A stretch of 64,000 bases of DNA from assembly GCA_030549175.1 (NCBI GenBank), contig JAUKUA010000003.1:682001-746000 (forward strand), written 5' to 3'. The number at the start of each line of letters is the position of its first letter. Within the stretch, counting starts at the first letter, position 1. Source of the DNA: Lasiosphaeris hirsuta. Taxonomy: Eukaryota; Ascomycota; Sordariomycetes; Sordariales; Lasiosphaeriaceae. A program made the translations under genes and the position numbers. The notes under the pieces are model-generated. The model was not told the origin of the DNA. It searched no databases and saw only the letters and a list, made by a program, of their open reading frames with translations. Positions 55,280 through 64,000 of the stretch are shown here, in pieces.

Positions 55280-56359
55280 TTAAAGCTCCGAGTCGGCACT
55301 CGAATGCTCAACAAAGCTGGTGAGAATCTGATCTATCATCGCACTGAGAACTGATCCGTGCAAAGCCTGGAGGCTCTGCTTGTCCCTCCGTGCCTCATTT
55401 CCGATTTTTGCCTTTGAGTCGAGAAACTCCCTGATCTTCTCACGGCCCTGCGCTTCCCAGTAGTCCCTTAGCAGCCGTATGGGCTGCACAAACGGCGAGT
55501 GGTCGGTGAGGCGCGGGTGCAGCGGTCGGCCAATATGTGGGAAGACAGTGTTCCAGACCGAGAACCATTGCTCGTCCGCGTTTTGATCTGGGTTGGGGGG
55601 CCAGGAGAGCTCATCCAGCTGATCTTCAGACGCACCCTCGATCTCGGGCGCCGTAGACCGCTCGCACTGCCCATCCCGAATATGGATATTCCATTCCCTG
55701 GCTGTTTCAAAGATCGTGTGGCAGATGGGGCAGTGATGTGGCTGGCGGTGAGATGCCCAGATGTGCCTCTTGACGTCAATAATACGTCGCAGGTTGTGTC
55801 GAAGGCAGCGCGGATGGGCGGTTGGATTCCGAGCGAAAAACGGGCATTGAAAGGGCTCACCCTGGACGGGACCCCCGGGTTCCGCAGACGTCCCCACATG
55901 CTTCCAGTTTCTTATCATATCCGACGTTCCTGATGACCTTTTCCGCTTCGCCGGCTGGCAGGACGGTCCCATGTCACTTTCTCGCTTTCTCTGGGGAACA
56001 TGTTCACGTTGCACATGCTGGAGCCACGCCCCCGCGATGCCAAATTTGGCAAGCTCATCCACAAACTCATAAAGCCCATGGCCAGGGTTCAGCGTCGGGT
56101 ACTCGGGTGTGGGATCTGTGAAAATCCAGGCATCGTGGTCGTCGTCGTTGTCGTTGTCGTCATCACTGACTTGTAATTCTGATTGCGATGATGGGGATGG
56201 AGTATCATAGCTCCCAGATTCTCCACTGTTAAGGGGGCGGCAAGGGCACTCGTCAAAAGCTGCCGAATAACTGGATGAGGATTTTGCATCCACGTTAACA
56301 GCTTTGGTGTTGCAGCCGGAAGATGCTGCGAGAAGAGGATGATCCATTGCTAGGAGCAT
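55280..56359 (-). CDS. C2H2-like zinc-finger protein, family member 3
   Basis: A single-exon gene of 359 residues. An acidic, Ser-rich N-terminus (SDDDNDNDDDHDAW) is followed by a basic stretch (PAKRKRSS) and the finger: FQCPFFARNPTAHPRC, then IDVKRHIWASHRQPHHCPIC and WNIHIRDGQCE. This is the clearest finger of the trio, with a second C-x2-C...H...H/C unit (CPICHTIFETAREWNIHI). The part downstream, EQWFSVWNTVFPHIGRPLHP, corresponds to similar strings in members 1 and 2. A role as a DNA-binding regulator is plausible; targets cannot be guessed. Confidence 0.8.
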   Translation of the reverse strand: MLLAMDHPLLAASSGCNTKAVNVDAKSSSSYSAAFDECPCRPLNSGESGSYDTPSPSSQSELQVSDDDNDNDDDHDAWIFTDPTPEYPTLNPGHGLYEFVDELAKFGIAGAWLQHVQREHVPQRKRESDMGPSCQPAKRKRSSGTSDMIRNWKHVGTSAEPGGPVQGEPFQCPFFARNPTAHPRCLRHNLRRIIDVKRHIWASHRQPHHCPICHTIFETAREWNIHIRDGQCERSTAPEIEGASEDQLDELSWPPNPDQNADEQWFSVWNTVFPHIGRPLHPRLTDHSPFVQPIRLLRDYWEAQGREKIREFLDSKAKIGNEARRDKQSLQALHGSVLSAMIDQILTSFVEHSSADSEL

Positions 56360-57120
56360 TGGAACGAAATGGATTGTCTAGTTGGTTGTATTTATGATGG
56401 TGACCTTAACAGGAGAACCGGTATTTATCGTCATCGAGTGGGAGATTTCAGAAGCAAAAAGAACGCCACACGAGGAAAGGGAAATGTTAGTTGTTCTCAT
56501 ATGTTTTTACTGGACGGAACTAACATTCCTTTACTCACCATCGGCGCAGATGTGCCGCAGTCGTCATCGGCGCAAATGTGCAGCACACAAATGTGGAGCA
56601 CAATGGCGCCCGTGCACCACTGTGCAGCAACTGGAAACCACCGGGCGCCGCAGCCTCAGATAGACCAGGTCCTGACCGAGATGATCAATGTTTCTGCCCT
56701 TGTCCCCTTGGGTAACCACCTTGTCAGCGCCCAGGAGGTTACAGGCGGGCACCCCATAAGGGCCTACATACAAACCTACCTTACCTAGTAAGTACTAATA
56801 AGATATCTAAGTGGTACCTACCTGAGGTATCGTGCAATAAGACTGACATGAAAAATAATGGGCGACAACAGCCTGGTCGTATGAGACGAACCTGGGCACA
56901 CGAAATTTCCCTTTTCGTTTGTAGTCCTGAGCTGGGGTGAGCTGTGGCTGATTTGTCCTGAGCTTTCTGTCACGGGATGTTGGCTGGAGCCCCACCAAAT
57001 CCCGTGTGCAAGCTCTTCCCAATGTCCTACGCAGTTGGTTGGGTTAGCCGAGTCGCACCACGTGTACAAGGCAGATTGAACACGACGCACTCGCATGGCA
57101 CAGACTCAAGACATGATGCG
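56360..57120. other. Intergenic carrying dispersed repeat copy B
   Basis: No gene accepted. A plus-strand frame at 56369-56788 contains short internal duplications (CGCAGATGTGC and CGCAAATGTGC) but no domain. Confidence 0.4.
56864..56965 (-). repeat. Dispersed ~100-bp repeat, copy B
   Basis: The reverse complement of this stretch matches 3924-4023 with an identical first part (AAGCTCAGGACAAATCAGCC) and scattered later differences. The two copies are inverted with respect to each other and 53 kb apart. Confidence 0.75.
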
Positions 57121-57129
57121 GCCCTGGTG

Positions 57130-57770
57130 AGTGACTGCAGTGCAAAAGAGAGGTTGGGGCTGCTGCGATTTCGAGGACAAGAAGGCGCGGATGTTCTCGG
57201 TAATGGCTGGTGCAGCGGCTCTCGATGGGGAACCAGGTGGCAAGCTGGATATTGGAGAAGCTCAGCGCTCCTTACTGGTCTGAATTTTCGACAGGCAACC
57301 TTGGAACGCAACCAAACACAGCGACTGCAAATTGCTTCTGGCTGATCCACAACTCTACAGTTTGGTGTCCTATCCCACAAGAGGCGCCTGCAGCTCGAAC
57401 CGAAGGGTAATTCCGTAGCGCGGCTAATTTCTACTGGGGAGCTGAAAGTCCTAGCTATTGCTTCGAGAAAGCTCGGCGCAGATTTCATTACGCTCGGTGA
57501 GATCAGTTCCAATATCGTTAGAGAGGAGGTCGTGACGTGCGATAAAACCTCGAAGGTGAGATTACTGGCGAGTCTGAGTCTAGACTTCGACTTGATCTGC
57601 AGTCGTGTCTGCCACAATCCAGCCACTACCATGCACTTAGCACATATTGCATGTTCCAGCTCGTCACAGACGGCCGGGCTCTGGAAGAGCTTCACAGCAT
57701 TGGGTGCAAGTGAGGAGTCTTCAATGAGTGGCTGGCTGCGCTCTGTCTAGATCCTCCCAAGACAGGTCAC
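57130..57770 (+). pseudogene. Relic of an unrecognised coding sequence
   Basis: Plus-strand frames carry protein-like pieces broken by stops and shifts: KKARMFSVMAGAAALDGEPG, then (after a stop) IFDRQPWNATKHSDCKLLLA and DPQLYSLVSYPTRGACSSN, then FDLICSRVCHNPATTMHLAH, then DGRALEELHSIGCK-stop-GVFNEWLAAL. The pieces are in a sensible order and have ordinary amino-acid content, while the long minus-strand frame here does not. I cannot name the family. Confidence 0.35.
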
Positions 57771-58061
57771 AGCAGCGTGTAAGCGGGGTTCTCAGCAAGT
57801 GGCTCGATCTAGATTCTCTCACAGTGGCGTGTAAAGGGCTTTGGCGCCCCAAACAAATTAGTGCTGTGTGCCTGCAACCTGTCGAGGGCGTTTGGATTGG
57901 TTAGGATACGCAATTCTGCTCTCAAACAGAAAATGAGGCCTGCTCTATAAGAGGAGAGAGTGCTCCGGTCTTGACCGGATGTTCGCATCTTGCTTCTTCC
58001 AAGACGCCCGTGTCTGATCCCGTTTAGCTTTCTTCCTTAGACACTTCTCGTCGTTTCCAAG
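57771..58061. other. Intergenic with a short direct repeat
   Basis: Two similar segments (around GTCACAGCAGCGTGTAAGCGG at 57767-57787 and TCACAGTGGCGTGTAAAGGG at 57819-57838) lie about 50 bp apart. No gene seen. It contains the promoter of the next gene. Confidence 0.4.
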
Positions 58062-58731
58062 ATGCCTCTCATCACTGAGAATGTATATGTGGTCATCTCC
58101 CCGCTTCCCAGCTTCTCAGTTATGAACAACGGTCATGAAAGACTCTATTTCAAGATCGGGACCCACAACCAGTGGGATGGATCGAGTCCAGATTACCTGC
58201 GATGCAACCCCAACGGTACGCTCCCTGTCTCCTGTTTCTCAATCGTGAGGGTTCTAGCTAACGCGACTGCAAGTTTGGTATCGGTCATTCCGCATCCAAT
58301 GGACCGGCACCGACGAATATGGCCAGGACGACGACGTTTATGGCGCTGATGGGCCAAAGCAGATCTTGACACGCATGTTCACGCAAAAGGGCGCTGCTGC
58401 TCAAGCCGTCTATCTCCAGGTCTACACGCACGCGAACACGGAATGGTGGTATACGGATGACGCACAATGCATACAGGCTCTGCGCGACTTGCAAAATGGT
58501 TGGGATCATAATTGGCAGGCAGGGGCGGTAGTGCCTGATTTGAACCCGAATAACAACATTCAGGCAATCGTGGATAATAATCATAATCAACTAATGCTCA
58601 TTCCAATTGGCAATGTAACCGTTGCACAAATCGCCGGCGTCAACCCAACTAAGGGTCCGGTTTTCAGTCACAGGTTCGGCGCGGTGGCCTACTTTAGAGA
58701 GCATGTCGGTATACACTCGAACACTCTCTGA
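58062..58731 (+). CDS. 203-aa protein of unknown family
   Basis: Exons 58062-58215 and 58274-58731 join in phase 1 across a 58-nt intron (GTACGC...GCAAG) and give 203 residues. The protein begins MPLITENVYVVISPLPSFSV and continues with FRIQWTGTDEYGQDDDVYGA, EWWYTDDAQCIQALRDLQNG and QLMLIPIGNVTVAQIAGVNP. There is no signal peptide or membrane segment. The beta-strand-like pattern and many aromatic residues suggest a compact fold, but I do not recognise it. The exact splice and the ATG in a plausible leader make it likely to be a working gene amid relics. Confidence 0.65.
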
Positions 58732-59002
58732 AGGCGGTGTCCCTATTGAATCATTTCATTGTTGATTATTTCAGGAAGACTTTTGGTATAAATTGACAAT
58801 ATGTGGGTATTATTGCCCGAGGACCATGTCATTACCTACCTAGGTAGCAAAAGATTGAGCAGATTTCGTGTTTCAACACCCATCATGTACCCTTGCGGAT
58901 TCTAGTGTTGCTGTCTTCCCCGCTTACAACGTTCCTTCCTTGCCTAAATTTTGACGCGACCAAACGCAACTGCAAACTGCTTCTCGATCTCAGTCCTACA
59001 CC

Positions 59003-59542
59003 TCAGTAACATACTCCGGCAAGCTCTTCAGCAACTCCAGGCTCTGATGGTCCACTATCGCGGCGCAGTACCTGGCCGTCATAGTATCGACCCTCTCCTT
59101 CGGCTGCATACTCGGGGGTGTCGGCGCCTAGGCGAAGAAGCCATGCAAATAAATAGTGCTTCCGATACTCGTCCCAAACCGCCTCCCTCTCAAACCTGGG
59201 CCCGCCCGCTCTGTGCAGCACCACAAGATACAGCTCAACCTCGCTCGCCCGCCTATCCTCAATCGTTAACGCCCCCGTAATAAAATACGTCACATCATAT
59301 AGAAACGAATTCCGATCCGATACAGCCCCTGCCAGTCCAAAAACCCCGGCTTCCCCCCCGCCGTGACAAACATGTTCGCCACATACGCATCCCCATGCGT
59401 AACCACCACATATGCTGTATCCGTCGTCTTCCATAGCGTCTTAAACACCCGCAACATCCTCACCTGATCTCTCATATGCGCCGGCACCGGTGGCTCCACA
59501 CTCTCGTCCAAAAAACCGCTCCCACCACGGCTCCTCAGCCAT
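59003..59542 (-). pseudogene. Aminoglycoside-phosphotransferase-like kinase, frameshifted fragment
   Basis: Three minus-strand frames read as one protein. MAEEPWWERFF (from 59542) runs into a TTTTTT tract (59515-59510), after which a one-base shift gives DESVEPPVPAHMRDQVRMLR, then VVTHGDAYVANMFVTAGGKP and GFLDWQG. HGD-x4-N and the DWQ block are the catalytic loop and metal-binding motif of the APH/choline-kinase-like family. A second shift between about 59330 and 59290 is needed to continue with NSFLYDVTYFITGALTIEDR. The N-terminal ATP-binding lobe is not found upstream. With two shifts and half the domain missing, this is a pseudogene. Confidence 0.75.
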
Positions 59543-60472
59543 TATATTTAAAATCACCTCCCACAGAGGAGCCTAGCGGTGGATGGCGGTGAGGAGGGTG
59601 GCGGTTTGGGGAGGGGGATGGGGGAGTTGAGGGTGTCGAGAGTGCGTGAAGGGGGTGACATGGTCCTTTTGTTGTTGCTCGAGTTGGCCGCGTGTGTGTA
59701 TATGTTTTTGGGATTGGATGATGGGGAGCTGGAGAGAGGAGGAGAGGTTTTCTATCCTGGCTTAACTCCCATGCCCATTCCTCTTGAAGCAAGGTATCAA
59801 ATGGATATAGAACGGGGCTGTGGGGGTGTGGTTGGCGGCGCGCTGGCCATCACAATCCCTGGCGAATTAGGAGCACCGGTCACGGCGTCGGACCACTTGT
59901 ATCGCAACCTTCTTACGGATGCGAGAGACGGACACAACGGGGAAGGTAAGGTACGCTCCCAATATCGGCATTAGTCGGCCCCACAGTAGCGACCCTTCCG
60001 CTCTCCGGGACCGGAATGGCAACAACCGCATGGCGCTAGAGCAACCAAGTCACCAGGGACCCAGTGGGATTTCTAAGGCGTTTTATAAGTTACTTGTCAC
60101 CGACAGAGTTACGCGCCACAGACAGAGCAAAATGAGTCACTTTGATCTAATTAGTTTGGAAGCCGATCTTAAGATGTAGACAGGGGCAAAGGTAGGGGTC
60201 ACGGTTGTAGAGTTGCCAAGAATGGCGTGACCTGTCTAGGTAAGGAACCTAGGCCGCCCTGACTAACTGCTTGGCGTTTGTAGAAACTTGAAGGATTTGG
60301 GGTTACTACCTAACCCCCCTGAATCTCAAAGAGCAAAAAGAAACATAAGAAAGAAAGAAACAAAGAAAGAAAGAAAATATACCCCTTGTGCCTCGACTCT
60401 GAACTAATACACAATTCCCAAAGTGTATTATCTATCTCCAACTTTATCCACCTCTCTATATCTCCATCCCCC
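59543..60472. other. Intergenic
   Basis: No gene accepted. AAAG repeats lie at 60336-60380. Confidence 0.4.
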
Positions 60473-61015
60473 TCACTGAAAAGTCTGACACTGAAGGTAC
60501 CGCAAATCATCATTTAGCGGGCTCGGAAAGTTGACAAACCTGCTCATATGTTATTAGATACCCCTACCCCATGGAATCTTCTCGCCAGTATGGAAGTCTC
60601 TTGACTTACCCAGTCAATAAATCGAGGATAATCTGACTGATTCCATAGCCTGTAAACGCGTTGAACGAGTCGCTGAGGCCGCAGTCCTGCCCCGGCGATA
60701 TGATCTTTACCGAGGACACACACCCGCCTAGCAGGTTGTACGCTTAGCCGCCGTCGATTGCGAAGGCGGAGAAGCCCTAGGCGAGGGGGCTTGTGGTGAT
60801 CGCGCCCGAGGGAATGGTCACGTCGGCACAGCGGCTACTGGCGTTAAAGTCGGTGCAGAGGCGTATAAGGCCGGTGACGTCGCGGGCTTCTAGGCGGGAG
60901 GCTTCGGGGAGGGTGAAGCTAGTGATGGTGAGATTGTTAGGGGTGGGGATGGTGGTATTCAGCGTGGTGGTGGATGCGGGGGTGGGGAGGAGATAAATAA
61001 GGTGAAGAGTTACAT
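60473..61015 (-). pseudogene. Small secreted Cys-containing protein, inactivated
   Basis: The start region reads ATG-TAA-CTCTTCACC, that is Met then stop where CAA (Gln) would give a signal-peptide-like MQLFTLFIS. A one-base shift leads to STTTLNTTIPTPNNLTITSF, then ARDVTGLIRLCTDFNASSRC and ADVTIPSGAITTSPLA. A TAG and a TAA interrupt it, followed by AYNLLGGCVSSVKIISPGQD and CGLSDSFNAFTGYGISQII. A 70-nt intron (60609-60540, GTAAGT) leads to a last exon GFVNFPSPLNDDLRYLQCQT ending at 60473. The stops could arise from CAA/CAG by C-to-T change. The original protein was probably a small secreted protein of about 160 residues with five Cys. Confidence 0.6.
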
Positions 61016-61605
61016 TTTGGCGACGCTGAATAGCCTGTATATTGTTAGGATCCCGATGGCGGTGGAAAACAAAGACTGAGCGTTGAATGAAGATGAAACA
61101 AGCAAGATCGGGAAGAAAATAATAATAAAAATCGAAGAGAAAAGGAAGAGAAAATGAGCTTGGAAGTGTAGAAGACTTGTGATGTTGACACTAAGAGAGT
61201 GCTGTTTTGGCGGCACCAAGACGCAGACTTTATATACTATTATTAACTTAACTGCAACAGCCCCCTTTTACACATGAGCCCAATGGTTGGTCATGAAAGC
61301 CATCCCAATTATCTAGAGCATAACTAGGATAAGCATTAACAAGCTTCAATAAGCTTCGAGCAAATCGGTATCGCCCGTCTTACTTATTAGTGTCATAGCG
61401 CAGCCGTCAGCCCCCTGTGGTTGCAGGAAGAAGCCTGCAGAGCAACGGTTTGGTTAACTGAAATACTGGAGGTGTGGCCTGTGCACCAGGCCCCACCTCA
61501 TACTGTTTGTGCACGACTTGACCGCGTAGTTCTAGAGGACGCAATTTAGCATGCCTACGGCATATTTTTACGGCGCAAGCGTGGAACACTCTCTCTCGCC
61601 GCGCC
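61016..61605. other. Intergenic
   Basis: No gene accepted; upstream region of the secreted-protein pseudogene. Confidence 0.4.
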
Positions 61606-62169
61606 ATGCTGCAAGTGAAGAAAACAGCGCCAGCCACGACTGGCCAAATGCAGCAAAACAATCACCAAGCCACACGGTTCAACATTTCACTTACCGATAT
61701 TCTCGTCCTCGAGAACGCGCATCAGCTATTTCAACTGTTCGAAAACATACCGAGAATCAGGACGCGAATGCTTTCCCGTCGCGCCAGTGACAGCCGTGCA
61801 GCCATCGGTGCATCGAGTGGCCACCTCGACACCCCGCTTGAATGGCAGGAAGGGAAGAATGCCCCAGCACAGCTCCCATGTGGACATGCTTATAATCTTG
61901 CTGATGAGGGGCCAGTAAATAGGCTATGGGATTTCCTCAAAGCGGCGACAATCGGAGAATCACAAACTGGGGGCTCTCCGAACACTCGGCATGTGTCAAT
62001 GTTCAGAGGCAACATGAGCGTTTTCGGTGTGTGCGGTAAACCGGGCTCTCCTCGACGGGCTGTTGCAGCACCTCTATCCTTGGTCATCACCATTAGCACC
62101 AGGTTGGTTGCTCTGTCTGCACCTCGCGCCGACGCGTGCCATCCGTTCCAGTTCGGTTCAGGCGGTTAA
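61606..62169 (+). CDS. Possible small protein of unknown family
   Basis: A single frame of 187 residues. It contains RFNISLTDILVLENAHQLFQ, then QLPCGHAYNLADEGPVNRLW. The CGH in a hydrophobic context recalls the C-x-H part of RING-like fingers, but no other Cys pairs accompany it. No introns, signal peptide or membrane helix are seen. The composition is more protein-like than its shadows on the other strand, yet the evidence is weak and it may be a remnant. Confidence 0.3.
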   Translation: MLQVKKTAPATTGQMQQNNHQATRFNISLTDILVLENAHQLFQLFENIPRIRTRMLSRRASDSRAAIGASSGHLDTPLEWQEGKNAPAQLPCGHAYNLADEGPVNRLWDFLKAATIGESQTGGSPNTRHVSMFRGNMSVFGVCGKPGSPRRAVAAPLSLVITISTRLVALSAPRADACHPFQFGSGG

Positions 62170-63276
62170 CTGAAGTAAGTAATATAGATACGTACCTAAG
62201 AAGCCCGCATCGTTTGGGGCCCGAGGAACCCCTTCTCGACGGACCAGGCGCTATGGGAGAAGTACTGGGCGTTTATTCGAAACTATCACCCCTTGAAGTC
62301 GGATCGACCGGGACATGGCATCGATATATCGCGGGCGGAAGATGACTGTCCGTTGCTGCTATCCTTCATACATCAGGTCTTCGCCACGCGTCGATAAAAG
62401 TGACGTAGCTGCTGTTCTCTACTATTTCCATGATTTTTTTTTTGGGGAATTTCTGTTGAGTAACACCTATACATAAGGCCTAGCTGCACTACATTTAGCA
62501 CATATTGGCGCCCCAACAAAGAAACTTATAATTGACGTCGTGCCGCGGAGGCCGAACACGGTTAGGGAAATCGGCTGCTCACCAGGGGGCATCGGCGCAG
62601 GCCAAGCGGCAAGTGGACGGGGAAAACGACGAAAGTGCATGATCGACAGGACTGGAGTGGGCCATGCGGGACCATACTGAACGGAGAGGGGACAGATGCA
62701 GAAGTTATATTTTGGGGCAATTAGCAAGTGGTTGAGTATGGAAATGAGCCCGTCACCAGAAGATGTTGCCTAGAGCATTTCTAAAAGAGCCCTCGCAGCT
62801 TTTGCCATCTCCAACCCAGTAACCAGATGGTAACCCTTCCACACCCAACTCCCTCTCGTCACCAACCGAAGCGACGGCGACGATGGATGCCAACGGGCGG
62901 AAGCCCTGCTCGGCGACGCGTTGGAACGAATGGCCGTTGAATTGACCTCGGAAACTGGCACCCTGACGTCGACCGTGAAAGCTTCTGTCGTGGAGCGCAT
63001 CTTCCGCGACGATCCTTCCGGCTTGGACATGACCACAAAGATCCAGCAGCTACAAGACCTGTCAGAAATTGAGGCTCTCTTGCAGTTCAAAGTAACCCAG
63101 AAAGAATAGACGTGGCCTCTGTGATGCTACGCAGAGAAACTGAGGATAAATCGACAGGCGCAGAGGTTTCGTAGGGTGGGTGTAGTGGGATGGCGAACGC
63201 ACCAGACGGAAGGCCCTACCCATTGCTCCAATACGATGATACGGCCACACGACGCCCGGCCAGTGGGCGGGCCGTT
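62170..63276. other. Mostly non-coding, possible small remnant
   Basis: A plus-strand frame ending at 63109 (ERMAVELTSETGTLTSTVKA, later DLSEIEALLQFKVTQKE) has a helical, protein-like composition but no convincing start. Otherwise nothing is seen. Confidence 0.3.
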
Positions 63277-64000
63277 TCACTTCCACCAGCGGTGCGCCAC
63301 CTCCCACAGTATCGTGCGGCGGCCGGCATTTTCAGGGTCCGCCTCGATGACGCGCTTGGTCATGCGCACACCGCCTTGCAGCAGGATGACTTCGAGACCG
63401 CCAAACGACTTCTCGGCGGCGGCAGTCAGGACCTGCTGCGAGTATAGGACGCGGATGGCGCGGCGCTGGGGCAGGGGGATCCTCTTCTCCTTCATGACGT
63501 ATCGCTCCATGATGTGGGTGCTCTCAAAGGACCAGGCGTTGAGGGTGTAGGGCAGCAGGGCGGTCTCGTGGTAGAGCTGGCGGCAGACGGGCGAGAGCAG
63601 AGTCATGCCGTGGGGCGGGGCCGGGTCGGGCTGGCGCGTCGACACCTTCCAGGGATCCTGCTTCTTGTCAAGCACGCGGCACCAGAAGCCGCCCTCGACC
63701 GTCTTGCGTGCCTTGTGTTCCCATCTCTTGAAGCAGACATTTATCTGGCCGACGTCGAGAAGCAGCTCATAGATGCGGTTGCGCAATTCGGCTGGAAGGC
63801 GGAGGAGTGGCGAGAGCTGCTGGTTGCACTCCCATCTGTTCCATCGTCAAGAGTCAGCCATCAGCCGTCAATTGCCAATTGCCAATGACAGTTTCCATGT
63901 TCAATTTTTTTTTTTAAATTTTCCCTTTTTATCAGGAAACGAATGAGGAGATGAAAGGGACACGGGCACCTACAGCTCGTACTCGGCAGATCCCTCCTTG
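63277..64000 (-). CDS. F-box-like fungal protein, 5' end beyond the window
   Basis: The last exon (63835-63277) reads LSPLLRLPAELRNRIYELLL, then MTLLSPVCRQLYHETALLPY and TLNAWSFES. This pairing of an LPxELRNRIY segment with a 'xxCRQxxxEtaxLPY--N-FxF' block is typical of a large fungal family with an F-box-like start. A 138-nt intron (63973-63836) links it in phase to a partial exon running off the window edge (63974-64000, KEGSAEYEL). The 180 residues visible lack the true start. It is a relative of the gene at 14.5-15.5 kb, with the two on the same strand. Confidence 0.7.

Noticed and set aside
57027..57695. Minus-strand frame of 222 codons
   Set aside because: Ser/Arg/Cys-rich shadow; the plus strand carries more protein-like pieces in this region.

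Overview
This window is nuclear DNA of a filamentous ascomycete, most likely a Sordariomycete. The reasons are short introns (mostly 49-131 nt) with GTRNGT-type donors, near-random gene orientation, and fungus-restricted families: a HET-domain protein, an AA9 polysaccharide monooxygenase, a DUF4238 protein, a fungal rhodopsin-like membrane protein and a LaeA-type methyltransferase. A pogo/Fot1-type transposon carries stop codons of the kind made by repeat-induced point mutation (RIP). No species can be named from the sequence alone. Coordinates given for spliced genes span start to stop; exon limits are in the evidence and were worked out by hand from reading phase and splice signals.

Layout. 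0-2 kb: two small membrane-protein genes. 2.4-4.0 kb: relics (a VCBS-like fragment, a WSC fragment, an AT-rich stretch, and one copy of a ~100-bp dispersed repeat). 4-5.4 kb: an intact protein of unknown family, then a broken coding relic. 6.5-8.5 kb: CorA-like transporter. 9.6-10.7 kb: rhodopsin-like protein. 11.4-14.1 kb: six-exon DUF4238 gene. 14.5-15.5 kb: F-box-like gene with doubtful integrity. 16.78-18.64 kb: complete but dead pogo/Fot1 transposon with 44-bp terminal repeats. 19.2-20.7 kb: 2OG-Fe(II) oxygenase pseudogene. 21.3-22.1 kb: AA9 enzyme. 22.7-27.3 kb: beta-lactamase-fold hydrolase, methyltransferase with a repeat-filled intron, nucleotidyltransferase-fold protein. 27.4-31.7 kb: polytopic membrane protein divergent from a HET gene. 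32.7-33.9 kb: aldo/keto reductase. 36.4-42.7 kb: membrane-anchored secretory protein and a 1232-aa coiled-coil/disordered protein. 44.2-45.2 kb: secreted CE1 esterase. 45.5-47.7 kb: two tandem RING-like paralogues. 48.2-49.0 kb: LaeA-like methyltransferase remnant without its SAM-binding core. 49.7-50.5 kb: dimeric alpha/beta-barrel (ABM-like) protein. 50.9-56.4 kb: three related C2H2-like genes with an 80-aa gene between them. 57-63 kb: mostly relics (unknown conserved protein, phosphotransferase, small secreted protein) and one intact unknown gene. 63.3-64 kb: 5'-truncated F-box-like gene.

There is no single biosynthetic cluster. The secreted enzymes (AA9, CE1) point to plant cell-wall degradation. 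The HET gene, RING pair, C2H2 trio, pseudogenes and dead transposon give the window the look of a fast-evolving accessory region. The strongest candidates for something new are the C2H2 trio with its micro-gene, the core-less LaeA-like remnant, the RING paralogue missing a zinc ligand, and the CorA-like protein with extra membrane helices and a GTN signature.
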